NCBI RefSeq assembly: GCF_036416795.1
Contig: NZ_CP143867.1
Coordinates: 868,001 to 932,000 of the forward strand
From: Bacteroides sp. MSB163
GTDB taxonomy: Bacteria; Bacteroidota; Bacteroidia; Bacteroidales; Bacteroidaceae
Reading direction: 5' to 3'
Length of the DNA: 64,000 bases
The notes beneath the pieces are model-generated. The model was not told the origin of the DNA. It worked only from the letters and a program-made list of their open reading frames with translations, and made no database searches. A program made the position numbers and the translations under genes. Shown here one piece after another: positions 10,201 to 17,087 of the stretch (the first letter of the stretch is position 1; each line of letters opens with the position of its first letter).

Positions 10201-10318
10201 GTTCACAACTTTCAAGGCCAACGCATTCACTCCTGAATTGTCCGACAGCCAAGGTTGGGATACCGAAGTATATCCTTTGACATCGACTTACACCTTAGGT
10301 TTGAAAATTGATTTCTAA
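7250..10318 (+). CDS. SusC-like TonB-dependent transporter (PUL half B)
   Basis: 1022 residues. A signal peptide (to about residue 34) is followed by a carboxypeptidase-regulatory-like domain (TVTGTVTDTSGDALIGVSI), the plug (IVIGYGAAKAKDLTAPI, IRGIGSFSNSKPLFVVDG, SILKDASAAAIYGVRAANGVVLITTKKG) and a 22-strand-type barrel ending TLGLKIDF. It imports oligosaccharides across the outer membrane with the SusD encoded 28 bases downstream. It is first gene of an operon susC-susD-GH3-EEP-GH144. Its barrel is poorly conserved relative to the SusC ending at 1269, although both head near-duplicate enzyme sets. Confidence 0.97.
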   Translation: MKSKTHLLKKALWLKNLFLTACLILVAMPVLSQTRTVTGTVTDTSGDALIGVSILVQGTSNGVVTDLDGKYTLTNVPENGTLTFSYIGMLPQDIKVNGRSAINVTLKEDSQQLEEIIVIGYGAAKAKDLTAPITVVKGEALTAVPSTTPMAALQGKVPGVNIVNNGAPGEGPTVQIRGIGSFSNSKPLFVVDGMFYDNINFLNNADIQEMSILKDASAAAIYGVRAANGVVLITTKKGSRNQKAKITYDGYVGIQKASNVLELCNAHEYATMLLEGNFDSYKTHFIQSIDKYGGSYDDPDFHNWTFGADNDWYDQLLRTAAITNHSLNINGGSEKAVYAVGVSYLYQDGIMDVDNNYKRLNFRGSVDYDATNWLKVGFNGVFSNSTQQVPNNQAWQKAFNCPPIVALYDDKYNEKSFPDKFGSPDAIGYTSNFYNPIATAKYFDSSKENYQVLSNFYAQIDFIPSKLNFKTNYSYSFLSTQGREFTPKYYVSSWQQSATTQLTKNENKYYNYIWDNTLTYNDQWGKHRFGAMAGYSMRQEQWRMFEGKASNVPDGADEYWYIKNGDAAGATVKDDGYCYRGVSYFARLNYNYDDKYLLMFTMRADGSSKYQEHWGYFPSVGAAWVLSEESFLKDQKWIDFLKLRASWGKLGNDQVAASDGFASIATGNAASGVFGNSTIAGYQNSTYFSWLKWEVVEEWNAGINFITLNNRLNIDVDYYHRMTNNAVIAPLLPFSTTTLAGNYGKILNSGIDVSANWNDKIGRDFSYNIGVNISTLRNRVKDLNGNSIIRGGKTVNIVGKEMNSFYGFKMIGVYQTEEEIAADPIAMANGCVPGDLKYADLDGNNVLDGNDRTTLGSYIPNFTYGINLGLNYKNLDFQLTTYGQAGAQMFNRKRALRYSSQNYNFDRAQYEKRWTGPGSTNSNPSAAALLKPWNVSDQKYSSYFVESADYFRIQNITLGYTFRNLKFGNYTMPGLRLSLTADRPFTTFKANAFTPELSDSQGWDTEVYPLTSTYTLGLKIDF

Positions 10319-10346
10319 GAAATAACCCATTAATAATTTAGAACTA

Positions 10347-11813
10347 ATGAAAACATTAATAAGACCTTTTATATATATAATGTCCGCCTTGATGGTATTA
10401 TCGTTCGCATCCTGTAATGATTTTCTGGACAAAGAGCCTGAAGGAAAGGTGCCGGAAGAGAAGGTGGATTATACTAATATCAGCAATATGTACCAGCCGG
10501 TATCAGGCGTATATGCAAAGATTCGCACCAGCGGTTTGCACTGGGTGATCTGGGAAATTACTACGATTCGCGACCAGGACGTATTCAGCGGTCAGTGGAA
10601 TGGCAGCGACTATTACAACCTGAGCGAATATAAGTATAATGATTCTTTCTGGGGCTTCAACGAATTGTGGATGCAATATTACAATATTATCAAAACTGCC
10701 AATGCAGCTATTGAATCGTTAGACCTGTACGCTGAGAATATCACCAACGACAGCGACATGAAAAACTATAAGGCATATCGTGGTGAAGTGATGTTTATGC
10801 GCGCTTATGCTTACTATCGTCTGGTGCAGGCGTTTGGTCCGGTTACCATCCTCCGCGACAATAATCAGGTTGATTTGAGCCGCTCCACTGCCAATGCAGT
10901 AAACAAATATGCATTGGAAGATTTGCAGTACGGCATTGATAATATGCCGCGTATCCGTCCGAACCAAAGTGAGCACAAAGGAGCCGTTACAGCATTTTCT
11001 GCCGAAATGCTAGCGGCCAAGTTTCACCTGAACATGGGTAACTATGCAAAGGTAGAAGAACTGACAGACGATATCATCGAGCATGGTAATTTCTCACTCT
11101 ACCCCGACTTCTACCAGTTATGGAAGATTCCCGGAAAGCTCTGTGACGAGTCTATGTTCGAATGTCAGATGACTGACTTCGGCAATGGTTCCGGTGATCT
11201 GATTGACGGTGACCAATGGTTTGTTTGTCAAGGCCCCAACAACTCCGGCAGTGACATCAGCGGTTGGGGAGACTGCGGCATCCTGAAATCTTTCCGTGAC
11301 TGGGCTTACGAACGCGGAGAAACAATACGTGCCACCACTTCCTTCCTGCTGGCAGGAGAAACAACACCGGACGGTGACTATATTCAGCCACAGATAGATC
11401 CGAAAAAGACCGACTGCTGGAACGGTAAGGCATACACCCCGCTGAACCAATTGACACCGGGACGTACGAAATACGGTACAAACAACAATGCGCGTATTTT
11501 CCGCTATGCTGATGTCCTCTTGATGAATGCCGAGGCTAAAATCAAAAATGGCAAGAATGGTGACGCTCCGTTCAATGAAGTAAGAAGACGTGCCAAGATG
11601 CCGGAACTTACCAATGTAACTTTCCAGCAAGTTATTGACGAACGCCGTATGGAACTGATGTGCGAATGGGGCGAACGTTATAACGACCTTGTACGCACCG
11701 GTCTGGCAAAAACAGAATTGAAAGGCTGGTCTGAGGATAAGGCACTTTTGCCGCTTCCTTTCAATCAGTACACTCAGATTCCCGATTTGCTGAAAGACCC
11801 GAAGGATGAGTAA
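10347..11813 (+). CDS. SusD/RagB-family glycan-binding lipoprotein (PUL half B)
   Basis: 488 residues. The lipobox is LSFASC (Cys 23) followed by NDFLDKEPEGKVPE. SusD hallmarks include GEVMFMRAYAYYRLVQAFGPV and FQQVIDERRMELMCEWGERYNDLVRTG. It partners the SusC encoded at 7250-10318. Its ligand-facing regions differ strongly from the SusD at 1351, and it is 18 residues shorter. Confidence 0.95.
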   Translation: MKTLIRPFIYIMSALMVLSFASCNDFLDKEPEGKVPEEKVDYTNISNMYQPVSGVYAKIRTSGLHWVIWEITTIRDQDVFSGQWNGSDYYNLSEYKYNDSFWGFNELWMQYYNIIKTANAAIESLDLYAENITNDSDMKNYKAYRGEVMFMRAYAYYRLVQAFGPVTILRDNNQVDLSRSTANAVNKYALEDLQYGIDNMPRIRPNQSEHKGAVTAFSAEMLAAKFHLNMGNYAKVEELTDDIIEHGNFSLYPDFYQLWKIPGKLCDESMFECQMTDFGNGSGDLIDGDQWFVCQGPNNSGSDISGWGDCGILKSFRDWAYERGETIRATTSFLLAGETTPDGDYIQPQIDPKKTDCWNGKAYTPLNQLTPGRTKYGTNNNARIFRYADVLLMNAEAKIKNGKNGDAPFNEVRRRAKMPELTNVTFQQVIDERRMELMCEWGERYNDLVRTGLAKTELKGWSEDKALLPLPFNQYTQIPDLLKDPKDE

Positions 11814-11832
11814 CCTTATGAATTAATTTAGT

Positions 11833-11891
11833 TTTCGCAAGTTAATGATAACAACATACAGATTGCACCGGATTATCATTAACTTGCGAAA
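11833..11891 (+). other. Perfect 19-bp inverted repeat between susD and GH3 (half B)
   Basis: TTTCGCAAGTTAATGATAA (11833-11851) and its exact complement (11873-11891) enclose a 21-base loop. It occupies the same junction as the palindromic array at 2966-3053 in half A but shares no sequence with it. Likely an intra-operon RNA hairpin that separates the highly expressed susCD part from the enzyme genes (inference). Confidence 0.65.
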
Positions 11892-11920
11892 CTTAAATAA
11901 ATGCCCAAACAAAACATATC

Positions 11921-14242
11921 ATGAAGAAAGTTTTCAGAAAAACAAGCTTATTGCTGGCTACTGCCCTGATGGGTGTTACCGGTATGCAGGCACAAAAAGC
12001 TCCGCAGGACATGGATCGCTTCATCGACGCACTGATGAAGAAGATGACTGTAGAAGAGAAAATCGGTCAGCTAAACCTGCCCGTTTCCGGTGAAATCGTG
12101 ACCGGACAAGCACAGAACAGCGATGTAGCCAAAAAGATTGAGCAAGGATGGGTAGGCGGACTTCTCAATCTGAAAGGAGTGGAGAAAATCCGCGATGTAC
12201 AGAAACTTGCCATAGAGAAATCACGCCTGGGTATCCCCTTGATATTCGGTATGGATGTGGTGCATGGCTACGAAACAATCTTCCCTATTCCATTGGGGCT
12301 CTCTTGCTCATGGGATATGGACGCTATCAGAAAGTCCGCCCGCATTGCTGCTACCGAAGCCAGTGCCGATGGCATCTCATGGACATTCAGCCCGATGGTA
12401 GATATCAGCCGTGATCCGCGCTGGGGACGTGTCAGCGAGGGTAACGGTGAAGACCCGTTTCTGGGAGGTGCCATCGCTAAAGCAATGGTGTCGGGGTATC
12501 AGGGAGTGGACCTCAACAATCAGTTGAAACGAAACGATGAGATCATGGCATGCGTAAAGCATTTCGCTCTGTACGGAGCCGGAGAAGCCGGACGCGATTA
12601 CAACACTGTGGATATGAGCCGCAACCGCATGTTCAACGAATACCTATACCCTTACCAGGCTGCTGTAGAGGCTGGTGTAGGTAGCGTTATGGCTTCTTTC
12701 AATGAAATAGACGGTGTGCCCGCCACAGCCAACAAGTGGTTGATGACCGACGTACTGCGCAAACAATGGGGGTTCGACGGTTTTGTAGTGACGGACTTCA
12801 CGGGAATTTCTGAAATGGTTGCGCATGGTATCGGTGACTTACAGACAGTTTCGGCACGTGCGCTCAATGCAGGCGTAGATATGGACATGGTGAGCGAAGG
12901 CTTCATTGGTACCATTAAAAAGTCTATAGCCGAAGGAAAGGTTGACATGAAAACACTGGACAAGGCTTGTCGCCGTATCCTTGAGGCCAAGTATAAGCTG
13001 GGATTGTTTGATAACCCTTACAAATATTGTGACCTGAAGCGCCCGAAACGGGATATCTTCACCAAAGAACACCGTGATGTTGCCCGCAAGATAGCAAGTG
13101 AAAGCTTTGTACTTTTAAAGAATCAACCGGTAAAAACCGGTCAGGCTCCTGTATTGCCATTGGCAAAGAAAGGTACGGTTGCCGTTATAGGTCCATTGGC
13201 AAATACCCGCAGCAACATGCCGGGAACATGGAGTGTAGCTGCACGCCTCAACGATTATCCTTCTGTATATGAAGGGTTGAAAGAGATGATGGCAGGTAAG
13301 GTGAACATCACTTATGCCAAGGGCAGCAACCTCAGTAGTGACGCCGCTTACGAAGAACGCGCCACCATGTTTGGACGTTCGCTGAACCGTGACAACCGCA
13401 CAGACAAGGAAATGCTGGAAGAAGCGTTGAAGGTAGCGGCAAATGCAGATGTCATCGTTGCCGCTTTAGGTGAATCTTCTGAAATGAGCGGAGAAAGTTC
13501 AAGCCGGACAGATCTGAATATTCCCGATGTACAACGCACATTACTGGAAGCATTGTTGAAGACCGGAAAACCGGTTGTATTGACCCTCTTCACTGGCCGT
13601 CCATTGACACTGACCTGGGAACAGGAAAATGTACCCGCTATCCTGAATGTATGGTTCGGCGGAAGCGAGGCTGCCTATGCTATCGGCGATGTACTGTTCG
13701 GTGACGTAAATCCAAGTGGCAAACTGACCATGACATTCCCGAAGAATGTAGGGCAGATCCCTTTATTCTATAATCATAAGAACACCGGCCGCCCTTTGAA
13801 AGAAGGGAAATGGTTCGAGAAGTTCCGCAGCAACTATCTGGATGTTGACAATGATCCGCTGTATCCGTTCGGTTACGGTTTGTCATACACCACATTCCAA
13901 TACGGAGACATTACTTTAAGCGCTCCTGCAATGAATCAGGACGGTTCTGTAACCGCTGTAGTAACAGTGACCAATACCGGTAAGCGGGATGGTGCGGAAG
14001 TGGTACAACTATATATCCGCGACTTGGTGGGAAGCATTACCCGCCCGGTGAAAGAGTTGAAAGGCTTCGAAAAAATCTTCCTCAAAGCTGGTGAGAGTAA
14101 GACGGTCTCTTTCAGAATTACCCCGGAATTGTTGCACTTCTACGACTATGATCTCAACTATGTAGCGGAACCGGGAGACTTTGAGGTAATGATTGGCGGT
14201 AACAGCCAGCATGTAAAGACAGCCCGTTTGAGCTTAAAGTGA
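11921..14242 (+). CDS. GH3 beta-glucosidase, periplasmic (PUL half B copy)
   Basis: 773 residues, with signal peptide cleaved near GMQAQ. Domain order and motifs match the copy at 3168: TIM barrel with nucleophile Asp 292 in VVTDFTGISEM, alpha/beta sandwich with probable acid/base Glu 525 in SGESSSR, and a C-terminal fibronectin III-like domain. Long blocks are identical at protein level to the first copy (for example around KHFALYGAGEAGRDYNTVDM), so this is a recent or homogenised duplicate. It is expected to remove glucose from beta-1,2-gluco-oligosaccharides. The EEP gene starts 26 bases after its stop. Confidence 0.95.
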   Translation: MKKVFRKTSLLLATALMGVTGMQAQKAPQDMDRFIDALMKKMTVEEKIGQLNLPVSGEIVTGQAQNSDVAKKIEQGWVGGLLNLKGVEKIRDVQKLAIEKSRLGIPLIFGMDVVHGYETIFPIPLGLSCSWDMDAIRKSARIAATEASADGISWTFSPMVDISRDPRWGRVSEGNGEDPFLGGAIAKAMVSGYQGVDLNNQLKRNDEIMACVKHFALYGAGEAGRDYNTVDMSRNRMFNEYLYPYQAAVEAGVGSVMASFNEIDGVPATANKWLMTDVLRKQWGFDGFVVTDFTGISEMVAHGIGDLQTVSARALNAGVDMDMVSEGFIGTIKKSIAEGKVDMKTLDKACRRILEAKYKLGLFDNPYKYCDLKRPKRDIFTKEHRDVARKIASESFVLLKNQPVKTGQAPVLPLAKKGTVAVIGPLANTRSNMPGTWSVAARLNDYPSVYEGLKEMMAGKVNITYAKGSNLSSDAAYEERATMFGRSLNRDNRTDKEMLEEALKVAANADVIVAALGESSEMSGESSSRTDLNIPDVQRTLLEALLKTGKPVVLTLFTGRPLTLTWEQENVPAILNVWFGGSEAAYAIGDVLFGDVNPSGKLTMTFPKNVGQIPLFYNHKNTGRPLKEGKWFEKFRSNYLDVDNDPLYPFGYGLSYTTFQYGDITLSAPAMNQDGSVTAVVTVTNTGKRDGAEVVQLYIRDLVGSITRPVKELKGFEKIFLKAGESKTVSFRITPELLHFYDYDLNYVAEPGDFEVMIGGNSQHVKTARLSLK

Positions 14243-14268
14243 TAATTCAGAATAAAAACAAAGGAAAC

Positions 14269-15129
14269 ATGAAACACATAGCTTTACTGACCTGCGTGTG
14301 TGGCCTGATGCTTCTTGGCAGTTGCAAAAACCAGTCTGCACAGAATGAACAGCCACTGGAGGTGATGACCTTTAATGTTCGCCTGGATGCTCCTTCGGAC
14401 AGTGCCAATAACTGGAAATATCGCAAAGATAACGTCTGCCAAATGATTACCTACTATCAGCCCGACCTGCTGGGTATGCAGGAAGTACGTCACAATCAAA
14501 TGAAAGACCTGAAACAAGGTCTTCCCCAATACACCGCTTTAGGCGTAGGGCGTGACGATGGCAAGGAAGCAGGCGAATATTGCCCGATATTCTTCAACAG
14601 CCACCGGTTCACACTGGTGGAATACGGCAATTTCTCTCTCAGTGAACAGCCCGAAACCATCGGTATCAAAGGTTGGGATGCCTCCTACAACCGTATCACG
14701 ACCTGGGCCATACTGCAAGAAAAGAGTAACGGTAAAAAGCTGGTATTCTTCAACACCCATCTGGACAACGACGGAGAGACAGCCCGTAAAGAAGGCGTAC
14801 AACTCATTCTGGACAAGATTAAAGAGATTGCCCCGCACATGCCGGCCATCATCACCGGCGACTTCAATTGTACTCCCGATGAGATACCTCTGCAGACTCT
14901 CGAAAAAGGAGGAATGGAAAATGCGTCGAAGGTGGCAGCCGTTACGTACGGTCCATCCTGGTCTTTCCATGATTTCGGTCGGCTACCACTGGAAGAACGA
15001 GTCTTGCTGGACTATGTGTTCGTGAGCGGCGGCATGAAAACGAACCGTTATCGTGTCATTCAGGACAGGCCGGAGAATGGCTTCCTTTCTGATCACGATC
15101 CTGTACTTGTTGATGTAATCCTTCAATAG
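14269..15129 (+). CDS. Endonuclease/exonuclease/phosphatase (EEP) family lipoprotein
   Basis: The start is placed at 14269, after AAAGGAAAC, because this ATG opens a signal peptide with lipobox LLGSC; the upstream in-frame ATG (14239) only adds ten charged residues overlapping the GH3 stop. The 286-residue protein has DNase I-like fold motifs in order: MTFNVR, MQEVR, NTHLDNDG, GDFNCTPDE and SDHDPVLVD, a metal-dependent phosphodiester/phosphomonoester hydrolase site. As an exported lipoprotein between GH3 and GH144 (8 bases to the next start) it is unlikely to act on chromosomal DNA. Removal of phosphoglycerol or phosphoethanolamine substituents from beta-1,2-glucans is one possible role (inference). 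It has no counterpart in half A. Confidence 0.88.
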   Translation: MKHIALLTCVCGLMLLGSCKNQSAQNEQPLEVMTFNVRLDAPSDSANNWKYRKDNVCQMITYYQPDLLGMQEVRHNQMKDLKQGLPQYTALGVGRDDGKEAGEYCPIFFNSHRFTLVEYGNFSLSEQPETIGIKGWDASYNRITTWAILQEKSNGKKLVFFNTHLDNDGETARKEGVQLILDKIKEIAPHMPAIITGDFNCTPDEIPLQTLEKGGMENASKVAAVTYGPSWSFHDFGRLPLEERVLLDYVFVSGGMKTNRYRVIQDRPENGFLSDHDPVLVDVILQ

Positions 15130-15137
15130 AAATAGGT

Positions 15138-16460
15138 ATGAAGACACAATATAGCTTATTATTGCTCCTGTTGTTGCTGGGCTTTACACAATGTAAAAGC
15201 CCGGCAGCAAAACCGGACCGGATAAGCGACGAAGCCCTGATGGACACCCTGCAACGCCGTACCTTCAATTACTTTTGGGAAGGAGCCGAACCTAATAGCG
15301 GACTGGCATGCGAACGTATCCATATAGATGGTATCTATCCCGAAGATGACCAGAATGTAGTGACCACCGGTGGCAGTGGCTTCGGAATCATGGCTGTGCT
15401 GGCAGGCATCGACCGCGGTTACGTCACCCGTGCAGAAGGACTGGCACGCATGGAGCGCATCGTCTCTTTTCTTGAAACAGCCGACCGTTTCCACGGTGCC
15501 TACCCGCACTGGTGGTTCGGAGATACCGGACGGGTAAAACCTTTCGGGCAGAAAGACAATGGCGGTGACCTCGTGGAAACCGCTTTCCTGATGCAGGGTC
15601 TGCTTGCCGTACACCAATATTACATCAACGGCTCCCCCGCAGAACAAGCCCTTGCCGGGCGCATTGACACACTGTGGCGTGAAGTTGACTGGGATTTCTA
15701 TCGCCGGAACGATCAGAATGTACTCTATTGGCATTGGAGTCCCGAATACGGCTGGGAAATGAATTTCCCCGTACACGGTTACAACGAGTGTCTCATTATG
15801 TATATTCTTGCCGCTGCCTCCCCCACGCACAGCATTCCCGCAGCTGTCTATCATGAAGGTTGGGCAGAGAAAGGCGCCATTGTCGATCCCCACAAGGTAG
15901 AAGATATCGAACTTCACCTGCGCTATCAAGGTTGTGATGCCGGTCCCCTCTTTTGGGCACACTATTCTTTCCTCGGACTGGACCCGACAAATTTATCCGA
16001 TAAGTATTGTCCCGATTATTTCAATGAAATGCGCGATCTTACTCTGATCAACCGCGCCTATTGCATCCGCAACCCGAAGCAGTGGAAAGGTTTTGGTCCT
16101 GATTGTTGGGGACTGACCGCCAGTTACTCTGTCAACGGCTACTATGCCCATGCTCCGAACGAGTCGGCAGATCACGGAGTCATCTCTCCCACTGCCGCTC
16201 TTTCTTCCATTGTCTATACTCCGGAATACTCACTGGAAGTGATGCGCTATCTCTATGGAATGGGAGACAAGGTATTGGGACCTTATGGCTTCTATGACGC
16301 TTTCAGCGAAACGGAAGATTGGTATCCTAAACGCTATCTTGCCATCGACCAGGGGCCTATAGCTGTAATGATAGAAAATTACCGTACCGGTTTGCTGTGG
16401 AAACTATTCATGAGCCATCCCGATGTACAGACAGGGCTAAAGAAACTGGGATTTAGATAA
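15138..16460 (+). CDS. GH144 endo-beta-1,2-glucanase lipoprotein (PUL half B copy)
   Basis: 440 residues. A leucine-rich signal peptide ends in a lipobox-like GFTQC. The single GH144 (alpha/alpha)6 domain is recognised by TFNYFWEGAEPNSGLACERI, GAYPHWWFGDTG, GQKDNGGDLVETAFL, HLRYQGCDAGPLFWAHYSFLG and FSETEDWYPKRYLAIDQGPI. It is strongly similar to the copy at 5623, differing mostly in the signal peptide and scattered surface positions. It is the last gene of the half B operon; I see no strong terminator directly after it. Confidence 0.93.
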   Translation: MKTQYSLLLLLLLLGFTQCKSPAAKPDRISDEALMDTLQRRTFNYFWEGAEPNSGLACERIHIDGIYPEDDQNVVTTGGSGFGIMAVLAGIDRGYVTRAEGLARMERIVSFLETADRFHGAYPHWWFGDTGRVKPFGQKDNGGDLVETAFLMQGLLAVHQYYINGSPAEQALAGRIDTLWREVDWDFYRRNDQNVLYWHWSPEYGWEMNFPVHGYNECLIMYILAAASPTHSIPAAVYHEGWAEKGAIVDPHKVEDIELHLRYQGCDAGPLFWAHYSFLGLDPTNLSDKYCPDYFNEMRDLTLINRAYCIRNPKQWKGFGPDCWGLTASYSVNGYYAHAPNESADHGVISPTAALSSIVYTPEYSLEVMRYLYGMGDKVLGPYGFYDAFSETEDWYPKRYLAIDQGPIAVMIENYRTGLLWKLFMSHPDVQTGLKKLGFR

Positions 16461-16621
16461 GCCCACCACAGAGTTCAATCTATAAATAATGCGAATCAGT
16501 AGTTGAAATAGATTCATCAGGGGATAGATATGTATAGATAATAATAAAAAATCATTTACAACCATCTATACTCCGATACCATCGCTTTACAGATGAAATT
16601 TCTCCGGTTAAATAGGCGTTA

Positions 16622-16736
16622 ACTCCTAAGCTTGGGAGCAACGCATTCCTAAGCTTGGGAGTAATGCACTCCTAAGCTTGGGAGTAACGCACTCCTAAGC
16701 TTGGGAGTTAACACCCCCCTAAAATGGGAGGTACTA
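16622..16736. repeat. Tandem 23-bp double-dyad array (four units plus one decayed)
   Basis: Units start at 16622, 16645, 16668 and 16691, with consensus ACTCCTAAGCTTGGGAGTAACGC-like sequence, and a degenerate fifth copy runs 16714-16736. Each unit has two dyad centres half a period (11.5 bp) apart: AAGCTT within CTCCTAAGCTTGGGAG, and GGAGT-AACGC-ACTCC across the unit border. It lies about 350 bases upstream of the regulator start. Confidence 0.85.
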
Positions 16737-17025
16737 CCCCCTCTACAATACGCTGTAGCGTGGGTCAGTAAAATTCGGCTTGTTCAGTCACTGAAATCGG
16801 AAGATAGGGAAAAAGAAGAGAAATATAAAAAGACAGGCGTATAAAATTATCAACATTCAGCCTGTAGCCAATAAAAAAACTTAAAGAGATGGTATGATGA
16901 AAGTTTACTTTAAAAACCATCAATAATGAGCCTGATTCAACTGCTGATTCGTATAGTGAAACTCTGTGTTACTCTGTGGTGAATAAAGAAAATCCCCTAT
17001 ATTTTTACTCTAACCTTAAATTAAT

Positions 17026-17033
17026 TATCTTTG
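17026..17033 (+). promoter_or_regulatory. -7 box of the LuxR-type regulator gene
   Basis: TATCTTTG, a match to TAnnTTTG, 54 bases before the ATG; a T-rich stretch about 20 bases upstream (17002-17006) is a weak -33. Confidence 0.5.
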
Positions 17034-17087
17034 CCCCGAAGAATAACAATAAGGTCATGACCTTTTCTAATCTTTATTCAACCTATT

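Larger units (their letters stand above)
16461..17087. other. 627-base intergenic region between GH144 and the regulator
   Basis: No credible gene is present. It contains the 23-bp palindromic array (16622-16736), a weak ACAGGC/GCCTGT inverted repeat near 16843-16877, AT-rich DNA, and the regulator promoter near 17026. Confidence 0.6.

Noticed and set aside
11845..12093. Small plus-strand frame before and inside the second GH3 gene
   Set aside because: Out of frame with GH3 and composed of a hairpin plus shadow sequence.
15159..15962. 267-codon minus-strand frame inside GH144
   Set aside because: Shadow of a highly conserved glycosidase; a similar shadow occurs in the other GH144 copy.
16622..16736. 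CRISPR array
   Set aside because: Units are contiguous 23-mers with no unique spacers, and there are no cas genes in the window. The same applies to the other short arrays.
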